Source of the DNA: Ga0077527 sp050250695
GTDB lineage: Bacteria > Pseudomonadota > Gammaproteobacteria > Burkholderiales > SG8-41
Length of the DNA stretch: 25,089 nucleotides
NCBI GenBank assembly: GCA_050250695.1
Contig: JBFWOE010000030.1
Location: 1 to 25,089 of the forward strand
Reading direction: 5' to 3'
Under the pieces are notes generated by a model. It was not told the DNA's origin and searched no databases. It saw nothing but the letters and a program-made list of their open reading frames with translations. Positions within the stretch are counted from its first letter, which is position 1, and each line of letters starts with the position of its first letter. The translations under genes were made by a program, and so were the position numbers. This document shows positions 7,284 through 14,290 of this stretch, piece after piece.

Positions 7284-8612
7284 TTAGTCATCAGCGGCAA
7301 CGGCACGCAGTGCCGCCGCAAGTTTGCCGACCAGTTCATCGATCTGTGCCTTGCTGATGATCAGCGGCGGCGACAGCGCGATGATGTCGCCGGTGGTGCG
7401 GATCAGCGCGCCGCTCGCGTAGCATTTCAGGAAAGCATCAAACGCTCGCGCACCCGGTGCACCTGGCCGCGATTCGAGTTCGATGCCGGCGACCAGCCCC
7501 ATGTTGCGCACGTCGATCACATGCGGCAGTTCGCGCAGCGACTGCACTGCCTGTTCGAAGTAGGGCGCGAGTTCCTGCGCCCGCTGGAACAATCCTTCCT
7601 CGTCGTAGGTGTCGAGGCTCGCCAGTGCAGCGGCGGTGGCCAGCGGATGCGCGGAGTAGGTGTAACCGTGAAACAGTTCGATCCCGGGCGGCGCATTGTT
7701 GATGACGGTCTCGCAGATGCCCCGGCGGACTACGACTGCGCCCATCGGCACCGTGCCGTTCGTCAACCCCTTGGCAATCACCATCATGTCGGGCACCACG
7801 CCGACCGCGTCGGCGGCGAAGCAGGGTCCGGTGCGGCCGAAACCGGTGATGACCTCGTCGAAAATCAGCAGCAGGCCGTGTCTGTCGCAGATCTGGCGCA
7901 GGCGTTCGAGATACCCCTTGGGTGGCACCAGTACGCCGGTCGACCCGGCCAGCGGTTCGACGATCACGGCGGCGATGTTGCTCGCGTCGTGCAGCGGAAT
8001 GATGCGGTTCTCCAGTTCGTCGGCGAGATGCGCACCCCATGCCGGCTGGCCGCGGCTGAAGGCGTTTTCCTTCAGATTGTGGGTGTGTGCGAGATGGTCG
8101 ACCCGGAACAGCATGTTGCCGAAGGCCTTGCGGTTGGCCGGTATGCCACCGACTGAAATGCCGCCGAATCCGGCGCCGTGATATCCACGTTCACGGCCGA
8201 TCAGCACGTTGCGCTGGCCTTCGCCGCGCGACCGGTGATAGGCGAGAGCGATCTTCAGCGCGGTATCGACGCCTTCGGATCCGGAGTTGCAATAAAACAC
8301 ATGGTCGAGATCGCCGGGTGCCAGCGCGGCAACACGCTCTGCCAGGCGAAAGGCATCGGGATGGCCGATCTGGAACGCCGGGCTGTAATCCATGCCCGCA
8401 ACCTGTTTCTGCACAGCCTCGACGATGCGCGGACGGCAATGGCCGGCATTGACGCACCACAGTCCGGAAGTGCCGTCGAGAATCTTCCGGCCGTCGTCGC
8501 TGACGTAGTGCATGTCCTTCGCCGCCACCAGCATCCGGGGCGCCTGCCTGTAGGCACGGTTCGCGGTAAAAGGCATCCAGAAGGATTCGAGTTTGAGGGC
8601 ATTTGCAGTCAT
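7284..8612 (-). CDS. Omega-amino acid:pyruvate aminotransferase (class III, PLP-dependent)
   Basis: Cytoplasmic class III aminotransferase, 442 residues, close to the length of characterised beta-alanine/omega-amino acid:pyruvate transaminases. The substrate-type hallmark FWMPFTANR is near the N-terminus, with TSGLWCVNAGH, the phosphate-binding YCNSGSEGVDTALK, the PLP ring-contact FDEVITGFGRTG, and the Schiff-base lysine K281 in MVIAKGLTNG. The family moves the amino group of beta-alanine or similar omega-amines to pyruvate, giving malonate semialdehyde and alanine. The frame is open 27 codons further up, but the ATG at 8612 has a good GGAGCGG ribosome site and gives the normal N-terminus. 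It converges with the oxidoreductase (55 bases between stops, no clear terminator) and diverges from the osmoprotectant importer. The exact amine substrate is not determined. Confidence 0.9.
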   Translation of the reverse strand: MTANALKLESFWMPFTANRAYRQAPRMLVAAKDMHYVSDDGRKILDGTSGLWCVNAGHCRPRIVEAVQKQVAGMDYSPAFQIGHPDAFRLAERVAALAPGDLDHVFYCNSGSEGVDTALKIALAYHRSRGEGQRNVLIGRERGYHGAGFGGISVGGIPANRKAFGNMLFRVDHLAHTHNLKENAFSRGQPAWGAHLADELENRIIPLHDASNIAAVIVEPLAGSTGVLVPPKGYLERLRQICDRHGLLLIFDEVITGFGRTGPCFAADAVGVVPDMMVIAKGLTNGTVPMGAVVVRRGICETVINNAPPGIELFHGYTYSAHPLATAAALASLDTYDEEGLFQRAQELAPYFEQAVQSLRELPHVIDVRNMGLVAGIELESRPGAPGARAFDAFLKCYASGALIRTTGDIIALSPPLIISKAQIDELVGKLAAALRAVAADD

Positions 8613-8663
8613 GGTTCCGCTCCGGCGCAATGGGGATGTTCGGCTATGGGGGCGCGCAGCGCA

Positions 8664-8672
8664 TGCTACCAT
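8664..8672 (+). promoter_or_regulatory. Extended -10 promoter element (TGCTACCAT)
   Basis: The sequence TGCTACCAT fits the extended -10 pattern TGnTAnnnT in the 69-base gap between divergent genes. It ends only 9 bases before the ATG at 8682, so a transcript starting at the usual distance would have almost no 5' leader. No clear -35 element is seen. Confidence 0.4.
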
Positions 8673-8681
8673 CTTCGCGCC

Positions 8682-10238
8682 ATGCAACGACACGAAGTCG
8701 ACGGGCTGGGCGCCTTATTCCGCTACTGTTTCCGTATTGCTGTCGCCATCGGTCTGACGGTTGCCGCGGTTGCGCCCGTGGCCGCAGGGGAAAGCCTGCG
8801 TGTCGGCTCCAAGCGTTTCACCGAGTCATACATACTCGGCGAAGTGATTGCCGGCACGGCGCGCCGCACTGGCACGGTGAATGTCGAACACAGGCCAGGA
8901 CTTGGCAATACCGCGATCCTGTTCGAGGCGCTCAGGAGCGGCGCAATCGATCTCTATCCGGACTATAGCGGCACCATCGCCCTGGAATTGCTCGGGCTGG
9001 ATCACGTTCCACCGGTCGAGGAACTCAACCGGCATCTGGCCCGCCAGGGACTTGCAGCCGGAATACTGCTGGGATTCGGCAATTCTTATGCGCTTGCAAC
9101 CCGCGAAAGCCCCGGCGCGCACCCGAATCTGTCCCGCATCTCGGATCTTGCGGACTTCCCGGGTATTCACATCGGTTTATCTGCCGAATTTCTCCATCGC
9201 AGGGATGGCTGGCCGGCCTTGCGCAGGGTCTACGGACTGGAAATGCTGGTGCCAACCGCGCTGGAACACGGCCTGGCCTACGCTGCGCTGGCCAGTCGCC
9301 GCGTCGATGTCATCGATGTCTACACCACCGACGCACGCCTGGCTCGTGGCGGCGTACGAATGCTGGAAGACGACCGGAATTTTTTTCCGGATTACCGCGC
9401 TCTGCTGGTCTATCGCAGCGACTTGCCACAACGTCTTCCAGCGGTCTGGGCGAAGCTGCGTGAACTGGAAGGATCCATATCCGATGCCGCAATGCGGCGG
9501 ATGAACGCGGCTGTGGAACTTGCGGGACAGCCTTATGCCGTCGTAGCCGCGCAGTGGCTGGATGCTCCGGGGCAAACCGGGACGGCGGTGCGGCCCTCGT
9601 TGCGGTCGGTGCTGTTCGGCGAGGATTTGCCTCGCCTCGCCCTGCAGCACGTGCTGCTGGTCTGCGCATCACTGCTGCTTGGTGTCGCGGTGGGAGTGCC
9701 ATTGGGCATGCTGGCGCAGCGGGTGCCGCGGGCCGGTCCGCCGGTACTTGCCCTGAGCGGCCTGTTGCAGACCGTGCCCAGCCTCGCCTTGCTGGCATTC
9801 CTGGTTGCCGCACTGGACCGCATTGGTGCGCTCCCGGCGATCCTGGCGCTGTTTCTTTATTCGCTGCTGCCCATCGTGCGTGGAACGGAAACCGCCCTGA
9901 CCGGTGTCGAACGCAGCATGCGGGATGCCGCCCGCGCCCTGGGCCTCGACGACCGGCAGCGCATGCTGCTGATCGAGTTGCCACTGGCGCGGCCGGGAAT
10001 TCTGGCCGGCATCAAGACCGCCGCGGTAATCAACGTCGGCACCGCAACGGTGGCGGCGTTCATCGGGGCTGGCGGTTTTGGCGAGCGCATCGTGGCCGGG
10101 CTGGCCGTCAATGACCATAATCTGCTTTTGGCCGGTGCGATACCCGCCGCCGCGCTGGCGCTGCTGGTAGAGTGGGGCTTTCGCTGCCTCGACCGGTCGT
10201 GGCCACCCCGCCCTGGACCGGGCCCGGAAGCGCGATAA
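8682..10238 (+). CDS. Fused osmoprotectant ABC transporter: binding protein plus permease
   Basis: One 518-residue chain joins two parts of a glycine betaine/choline/carnitine (OpuB/OsmU-type) importer. Residues ~15-36 are a hydrophobic signal or anchor ending AAG. Residues ~38-300 are an OpuAC-like binding domain (LRVGSKRFTESYILGEV, HRPGLGNTAILFEALRSG, DLYPDYSGT). From ~320 to 505 there is a permease domain with about five membrane segments, an EAA loop (MRDAARALGL) and the typical GGFGERIVAGLAVND. The frame extends upstream to 8178, but the ATG at 8682 gives a proper signal region. No partner ATPase gene is present in the window, so it must be supplied from elsewhere. The binding domain precedes the permease, opposite to OpuABC-type fusions, where it follows. 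Substrate specificity is not settled; betaine-type is inferred from the family. Confidence 0.87.
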   Translation: MQRHEVDGLGALFRYCFRIAVAIGLTVAAVAPVAAGESLRVGSKRFTESYILGEVIAGTARRTGTVNVEHRPGLGNTAILFEALRSGAIDLYPDYSGTIALELLGLDHVPPVEELNRHLARQGLAAGILLGFGNSYALATRESPGAHPNLSRISDLADFPGIHIGLSAEFLHRRDGWPALRRVYGLEMLVPTALEHGLAYAALASRRVDVIDVYTTDARLARGGVRMLEDDRNFFPDYRALLVYRSDLPQRLPAVWAKLRELEGSISDAAMRRMNAAVELAGQPYAVVAAQWLDAPGQTGTAVRPSLRSVLFGEDLPRLALQHVLLVCASLLLGVAVGVPLGMLAQRVPRAGPPVLALSGLLQTVPSLALLAFLVAALDRIGALPAILALFLYSLLPIVRGTETALTGVERSMRDAARALGLDDRQRMLLIELPLARPGILAGIKTAAVINVGTATVAAFIGAGGFGERIVAGLAVNDHNLLLAGAIPAAALALLVEWGFRCLDRSWPPRPGPGPEAR

Positions 10239-10283
10239 TTGCCATATATTGGACAAAATCCGGCATCCGGCCGCCCCGAAGGT

Positions 10284-10310
10284 GAACTAAATCCCCGCTC
10301 TCAAGTCAGT
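10284..10310 (+). promoter_or_regulatory. Candidate sigma-E-type promoter of rpoE
   Basis: GAACTA (10284-10289), 16 bases, then TCAGT (10306-10310). The family consensus for RpoE/AlgU promoters is GAACTT, 16-17 bases, then TCnnA. The -35 agrees at five of six positions, the -10 only at TC. It sits about 120 bases upstream of rpoE, where an autoregulatory promoter would be expected. Moderate to weak evidence. Confidence 0.35.
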
Positions 10311-10335
10311 GCAGTAGCGCAGCGACTGTGCGTTT

Positions 10336-10363
10336 CGCCTGGTGATACACAGGCGGTTATACT
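10336..10363 (+). promoter_or_regulatory. Second candidate rpoE promoter with inverted repeat
   Basis: A -10-like TATACT lies at 10358-10363. Directly upstream is a perfect 6-base inverted repeat, CGCCTG (10336-10341) and CAGGCG (10350-10355), around an 8-base spacer. The repeat covers the space a sigma-70 -35 would occupy, so it could be an operator. No good -35 hexamer is visible. Confidence 0.35.
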
Positions 10364-10370
10364 TCGCGGC

Positions 10371-10406
10371 GCCTGTCCAGACCGGGGAGACGGGTCGCGA
10401 ACAGGC
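10371..10406 (+). other. Leader hairpin upstream of rpoE
   Basis: Two nested perfect stems: GCCTGT (10371-10376) with ACAGGC (10401-10406), and inside them GACC (10380-10383) with GGTC (10393-10396) around a 9-base loop. A transcript from the TATACT element would start at about this hairpin. It ends 23 bases before the rpoE ATG and is not followed by a T-run, so it is not a terminator. The role is unknown; effects on mRNA stability or translation are possible. Confidence 0.4.
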
Positions 10407-10429
10407 CGCAGTCAGGGATCAAAGAATAA

Positions 10430-11029
10430 ATGAGCGATCGCGAAGTCGATCAGCAGCTGGTGGAGCGTGTGCAACGTGGCGACAAGCGCGCATTCGACCT
10501 CCTGGTCAGCAAGTACCAGCGCAAGCTGGGGCGGTTGTTGTCGCGATTCATCCGCGATCCCAGTGAAGTCGAGGATGTCACGCAGGAGGCGTTTATCAAG
10601 GCATACCGGGCGCTGCCAGGATTCCGCGGGGAGAGTGCGTTTTACACCTGGCTTTACCGGATCGGGATCAACACTGCCAAGAATCACCTGGTCGCTCTGG
10701 GCAGGCGGGCGCCGACCAGCACTGAAATGGATGCAGAGGAGGCCGAGAACCTGGATTCCGGCGACCAGTTGCGTGACTTGAATACCCCCGAGAACCAGCT
10801 GATGAGCAGGCAGGTGGGGGAAACTGTGAACCAAACCCTGCAGGAGTTGCCAGAGGAGTTGAGGACGGCGCTGACCCTGCGGGAAATCGAGGGATTGAGT
10901 TACGAGGAAATCGCGGCCGTCATGCAGTGCCCGGTCGGCACCGTGCGTTCGAGGATTTTCCGGGCCCGGGAAGCGGTGGCGGACAAGTTAAGACCTTTGC
11001 TCGGCACGAGCAAGGACAGGAGATGGTGA
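10430..11029 (+). CDS. rpoE: RNA polymerase sigma-E factor (sigma-24, AlgU family)
   Basis: Extracytoplasmic-function sigma factor of the envelope-stress response, 199 residues, normal length. Region 2 is seen as AFDLLVSKYQRKLGRLL, DVTQEAFIKAYRALPGFRG and FYTWLYRIGINTAKNHL; region 4 as LPEELRTALTLREIEGLSYE and CPVGTVRSRIFRARE. The start has a distant AGGGA (11-base spacing), so translation may be modest. It is followed by its anti-sigma factor rseA and by rseB and mucD, so the four make a regulated unit: RseA holds sigma-E at the membrane until envelope damage triggers its cleavage. The 191-base upstream gap carries two candidate promoters and a hairpin. Identity is secure from sequence and context. 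Confidence 0.96.
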   Translation: MSDREVDQQLVERVQRGDKRAFDLLVSKYQRKLGRLLSRFIRDPSEVEDVTQEAFIKAYRALPGFRGESAFYTWLYRIGINTAKNHLVALGRRAPTSTEMDAEEAENLDSGDQLRDLNTPENQLMSRQVGETVNQTLQELPEELRTALTLREIEGLSYEEIAAVMQCPVGTVRSRIFRAREAVADKLRPLLGTSKDRRW

Positions 11030-11030
11030 G

Positions 11031-11549
11031 ATGGAAAAAATTTCAGCGCTGATGGATGGTGAACTGACCGGGCAGGAGGCGCATCAGGCGCTGTTGCGCC
11101 TGGATGACACAGCGGAAGCCCGTGAATCCTGGGCGGCCTATCACCTGATCGGTGACGTGATGCGCGGAGAGACCGCCCCCGCCTTTGACGTCACGGCGCG
11201 AGTTGCCGATGCCCTCGGCAGGGAAGCAACCGTGCTGGCGCCGCGTCGCACACGGATCACCGCCAGCCCCCTGACCTTTGCCCTCTCGGCAGCCGCATCG
11301 GTTTCGGCAATTGCAGTAGTCGGCTGGATGGCCTTTTCGACCGGTAACCTGGTCAATCCACCGGCCGAACTGGCGCGCGCGGTGCCTGCGGTTGCCCCGG
11401 TTGCCGAAACCCAGTTGGTCAGCGCACCCAGCGACGGCCAGATGAACGAGTATCTGCTGGCGCACCAGGGCGTGTCGCCAAGCACCAATCTCCATGGCGT
11501 CGCCCCGTACATCCGCACCATCTCTGTTGCGCCGGCAGCCGGCCAGTAA
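11031..11549 (+). CDS. rseA: Anti-sigma-E factor RseA (MucA)
   Basis: Single-pass inner-membrane anti-sigma factor of 172 residues. The N-terminal cytoplasmic domain (MEKISALMDGELTGQEA, then ESWAAYHLIGDVMRGE) matches the RseA sigma-binding domain. One membrane segment spans about residues 81-103, followed by a periplasmic tail of about 65 residues that would meet RseB and the stress protease. The ATG is one base after the rpoE stop, with a strong AGGAGA ribosome site inside the end of rpoE, so the pair is likely translated in balance. Periplasmic sequence is poorly conserved in this family, as here. Confidence 0.92.
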   Translation: MEKISALMDGELTGQEAHQALLRLDDTAEARESWAAYHLIGDVMRGETAPAFDVTARVADALGREATVLAPRRTRITASPLTFALSAAASVSAIAVVGWMAFSTGNLVNPPAELARAVPAVAPVAETQLVSAPSDGQMNEYLLAHQGVSPSTNLHGVAPYIRTISVAPAAGQ

Positions 11550-11556
11550 CGCAAAA

Positions 11557-12537
11557 ATGAGAGTCTGTTGGATATTGCTCCTCGGATTGCTGCCGGGAGT
11601 GACGGCAGCGGAAGAAACTTCCGGAGAAGCCCTGGCGATGCTGGAAAAAATGGCGCAGGCCAGCCAGAAGGTCAACTATTCCGGGACCTTCATATTCAAT
11701 CACGGCGGACAGTCCGAAACTTCGCGCATCGCCCATTTCGTCAATCCCGCAGGCGGTGTGCTGGAGCGCCTGGAAACCCTGGATGGTCCGGCACGCGAAG
11801 TGATCCGCACCAACGACCAGGTCACCTGCTATCTGCCCGGGACAAAAACCGTGCTGATCGATCCCCGGGGTTCGCGCCAGTTTCCCGTGCGCCTGGAGCA
11901 GGTCCGGGACCTGATCCGGCATTACCGCATCGTCACGGGCTCGGCGGACCGGGTGGCCGGTGCCGAATGCCAGTGGCTGGCGCTGCTGCCCAGGGATGCC
12001 CTGCGGTACGAGCGCCGTTTCTGCGCAGAACTGCAAACCGGTCTTCCGTTACGTTCCCGCATTCTCAACGACAAGAATGAAACCCTGGAGACATTCTCGT
12101 TTTCCACATTGCAGATCGGAGGCTCCTTCCGGCGTGAACTGGTTCAGTCACGATATGCTGCTGTCAGCACTCGCCAGAACTGGCGGGTCGATCGTTCCGC
12201 ATTGAGCGCAGGTGACTCCGGGGATTCGGGATGGGTGGTCCAGAACCAGCCACCGGGTTTCAGCAAGCTGATGGAGCTGCGGCGTTCCATGCCGGGCAAA
12301 AAGGGCACGGTTTCACACCTGGTGTTTTCCGACGGCCTTGCGGCGGTGTCGATTTTCATCGAGCCCGGCACCACGCCCGCCAGGAAAAAAATGCTCAGGC
12401 ACCAGGGCGCGGTGCACATCTACAGCGGTCCGGTTTCCGGTCACACTGTCGTCGTCCTCGGTGAAACACCGGCTGAAACGGTCATGCAGTTTGCCAGATC
12501 GCTGGAACCGAAAGCTGTTGCCGCGGTCCAGAAATAG
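11557..12537 (+). CDS. rseB: Periplasmic sigma-E regulator RseB (MucB)
   Basis: Periplasmic protein of 326 residues that in the family binds the RseA periplasmic domain and protects it from DegS, releasing it when lipoprotein or LPS precursors accumulate. A signal peptide is clear (MRVCWILLLGLLPGVTAA). The N-terminal lipid-binding domain has LEKMAQASQKVNYSGTFIF and DGPAREVIR; the C-terminal domain includes PPGFSKLMELRR, HLVFSDGLAAVSIFIEP and VHIYSGPVSGHTVVVLGETP, all typical. The frame runs further upstream to 11494, but the start at 11557 gives the signal peptide and lies 7 bases after the rseA stop. Confidence 0.94.
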   Translation: MRVCWILLLGLLPGVTAAEETSGEALAMLEKMAQASQKVNYSGTFIFNHGGQSETSRIAHFVNPAGGVLERLETLDGPAREVIRTNDQVTCYLPGTKTVLIDPRGSRQFPVRLEQVRDLIRHYRIVTGSADRVAGAECQWLALLPRDALRYERRFCAELQTGLPLRSRILNDKNETLETFSFSTLQIGGSFRRELVQSRYAAVSTRQNWRVDRSALSAGDSGDSGWVVQNQPPGFSKLMELRRSMPGKKGTVSHLVFSDGLAAVSIFIEPGTTPARKKMLRHQGAVHIYSGPVSGHTVVVLGETPAETVMQFARSLEPKAVAAVQK

Positions 12538-12578
12538 CCGGTACCGACCTTGCTTTGGTAATTTCCGAAAGGCTGAAC

Positions 12579-13961
12579 ATGTTCAGGTATTTCATTCTTG
12601 CTTTGCTCCTTTTCGTGCCGCTTCCGGCGGCAGCCCAGTTGCCCGATTTCACGGAGCTCGTCGAAAAGCAGGGTGCAGCAGTGGTGAACATCAGCACGAC
12701 GCAGACCACGCGCAACGCGCTGTCGCAGCAATTGCCGCAGCTGGACGAGAACGACCCGTTTTATGAATTTTTCCGCCGTTTCATACCCAATCCCGGCCCG
12801 CGTGAATTCCAGTCCCAGTCCCTGGGTTCGGGCTTCATCATTTCCGCGGATGGCTACATCCTGACCAACGCCCACGTGGTCGATTCCGCCGAGGAAGTGA
12901 CCGTGCGACTGACCGACAAACGCGAATTCAAGGCCAAGGTCATCGGCACGGACCGGCGCACGGACGTGGCGTTGATCAAAATCGAAGCCGGCAACCTGCC
13001 GATAGTCCAGTTCGGCGACCCGGGAAAACTGAAGGTCGGTGAATGGGTGGTGGCCATAGGCTCGCCCTTCGGGTTCGACAACACCGTTACTGCAGGTATC
13101 GTCAGCGCCAAGGGTCGTTCGCTGCCACAGGAAAATTTCGTGCCCTTCATACAGACCGACGTTGCCGTGAACCCCGGGAATTCCGGAGGGCCGCTGTTCA
13201 ACCTCAAGGGCGAAGTTGTCGGCATCAATTCGCAGATCTACAGCCGCACGGGCGGCTTCATGGGGCTGTCCTTCGCGATACCCATTGACGTCGCCAACAA
13301 TATCGCCCGGCAGTTGCGCACCACCGGGAAAGTGACACGGGGCCGCATCGGCGTGGTGATACAGCCGCTGACCAAGGAGCTCGCTGACGGATTTGGCTTG
13401 GGCAAACCGCAGGGCGCCCTGGTGAATTCCGTTGAAAAAGGCGGCCCGGCCGACAAGGCCGGCGTTGAGGCCGGCGACGTGATACTGGCGTTCGACGGCA
13501 AGCCGGTCGCAGCGTCGGAGGATTTGCCGCGCATCGTCGGAGGAACCAGCCCCGGCAGCAAGGTTACCGTCCGGGTCTGGCGCAACAAAACCACGCGCGA
13601 TCTGCAGGTCACGGTGGCAGAACTCGGCGACGACCGGCAGGCGCGGCGCGGCCGCGGCGGCAAACCCCAGCCCCCCGCGGTTGCCCAGTTCGGCATGGGA
13701 CTTGCCGATCTCAGCGATGCCCAGCGCAAGGAACTGAAGATCGATGGCGGTGTGCTGGTGGATAACGTCCAGGGAGCGGCAGCCCGGGCGGGCATCCGCA
13801 GGGGCGATGTCATACTCGCAGTGAACAATCAGGACGTGAAATCGGTGGAACAGTTCCGTCAGCTGATGGGTGGCTTCGACAAGGGCCGCATCGTGGCATT
13901 GCTGGTACGGCGCGGGGGCAATTCGCTGTATATCCCGTTCCGTATCGACGGCAATGGCTGA
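12579..13961 (+). CDS. mucD: Periplasmic serine protease MucD/DegQ (HtrA family)
   Basis: HtrA-type periplasmic protease and chaperone of 460 residues that degrades misfolded envelope proteins. After a signal peptide (FILALLLFVPLPAAAQ) comes a trypsin-like domain with an intact triad: H99 in TNAHVVD, D129 in RTDVALIKI and S202 in NPGNSGGPL. Two PDZ domains follow (GALVNSVEKGGPADKAGVEAGD and GVLVDNVQGAAARAGIRRGD). The ATG at 12579 has GAAAGG 6 bases upstream and was preferred to an in-frame TTG at 12555. Placement directly after rseB, in the position of mucD of Pseudomonas, and the absence of mucC, support the name. Its stop overlaps the next start by 8 bases. Confidence 0.94.
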   Translation: MFRYFILALLLFVPLPAAAQLPDFTELVEKQGAAVVNISTTQTTRNALSQQLPQLDENDPFYEFFRRFIPNPGPREFQSQSLGSGFIISADGYILTNAHVVDSAEEVTVRLTDKREFKAKVIGTDRRTDVALIKIEAGNLPIVQFGDPGKLKVGEWVVAIGSPFGFDNTVTAGIVSAKGRSLPQENFVPFIQTDVAVNPGNSGGPLFNLKGEVVGINSQIYSRTGGFMGLSFAIPIDVANNIARQLRTTGKVTRGRIGVVIQPLTKELADGFGLGKPQGALVNSVEKGGPADKAGVEAGDVILAFDGKPVAASEDLPRIVGGTSPGSKVTVRVWRNKTTRDLQVTVAELGDDRQARRGRGGKPQPPAVAQFGMGLADLSDAQRKELKIDGGVLVDNVQGAAARAGIRRGDVILAVNNQDVKSVEQFRQLMGGFDKGRIVALLVRRGGNSLYIPFRIDGNG

Positions 13962-14211
13962 GCCGCAGTGCCCGGTTCTCACGCTCTACAGCAGGCACTA
14001 CTGTCATCTGTGTGACGAAATGCTGGCCGGGTTGCAGTCCATGCAGTCCGTGCTGGGATTTGAACTGACCGTCGTGGACGTCGACAGCCAACCTGCGCTG
14101 GAAGCGGTTTATGGCGAGCGGGTGCCGGTACTGGCGCACGGCCAGCGCGAGTTGTGCCATTACCGGCTGGATCGGCCGGCGGTTACTGAATACTTGCGGA
14201 AATTCCGCTAA
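13954..14211 (+). CDS. Glutaredoxin-family thioredoxin-fold protein
   Basis: A compact 85-residue protein with a predicted thioredoxin fold: VLTLYSRHYCHLC (active cysteines C17 and C20), a central DVDSQPALEAVYGERVPVLAHG with the cis-proline ERVPV, and a C-terminal helix (AVTEYLRKF). This matches the glutaredoxin-like family (DUF836-type) often found beside lepA in Proteobacteria. It probably handles thiol-disulfide exchange, but the partner is unknown and a glutathione site is not proven. The ATG overlaps the mucD stop by 8 bases, so the two are probably translated together. The frame is open upstream but the inner ATG is the only one that gives the normal N-terminus. Confidence 0.85.
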   Translation: MAEPQCPVLTLYSRHYCHLCDEMLAGLQSMQSVLGFELTVVDVDSQPALEAVYGERVPVLAHGQRELCHYRLDRPAVTEYLRKFR

Positions 14212-14214
14212 AAT
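14209..14214 (+). promoter_or_regulatory. Possible lepA promoter -10 element (TAAAAT)
   Basis: TAAAAT spans the stop codon of the glutaredoxin-like gene, 77 bases before the lepA ATG. No good -35 hexamer is placed at 16-18 bases. It would start a transcript running through the hairpin at 14236-14268. Confidence 0.3.
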
Positions 14215-14235
14215 ACGCGACCTTACGAACGGAAT

Positions 14236-14268
14236 GGGGCGCTCCGGCGAAGCCAGGGTGCCCCTTTT
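14236..14268 (+). terminator. Hairpin with T-run in the lepA leader (terminator or attenuator-like)
   Basis: GGGGCGC (14236-14242) pairs with GTGCCCC (14258-14264), seven pairs including one G-U, with a smaller inner GGC-GAA-GCC hairpin, and is followed at once by TTTT (14265-14268). This has the form of a short intrinsic terminator. It lies 22 bases upstream of lepA, so it could end some upstream transcripts or reduce lepA expression. The short T-run makes full termination unlikely. Confidence 0.45.
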
Positions 14269-14290
14269 GCTGGGCCAGCGAAGTATCCCA

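Noticed and set aside
12441..13982. 513-codon open frame on the minus strand
   Set aside because: Antisense to rseB and mucD, whose motifs are complete. No domain of its own was seen.
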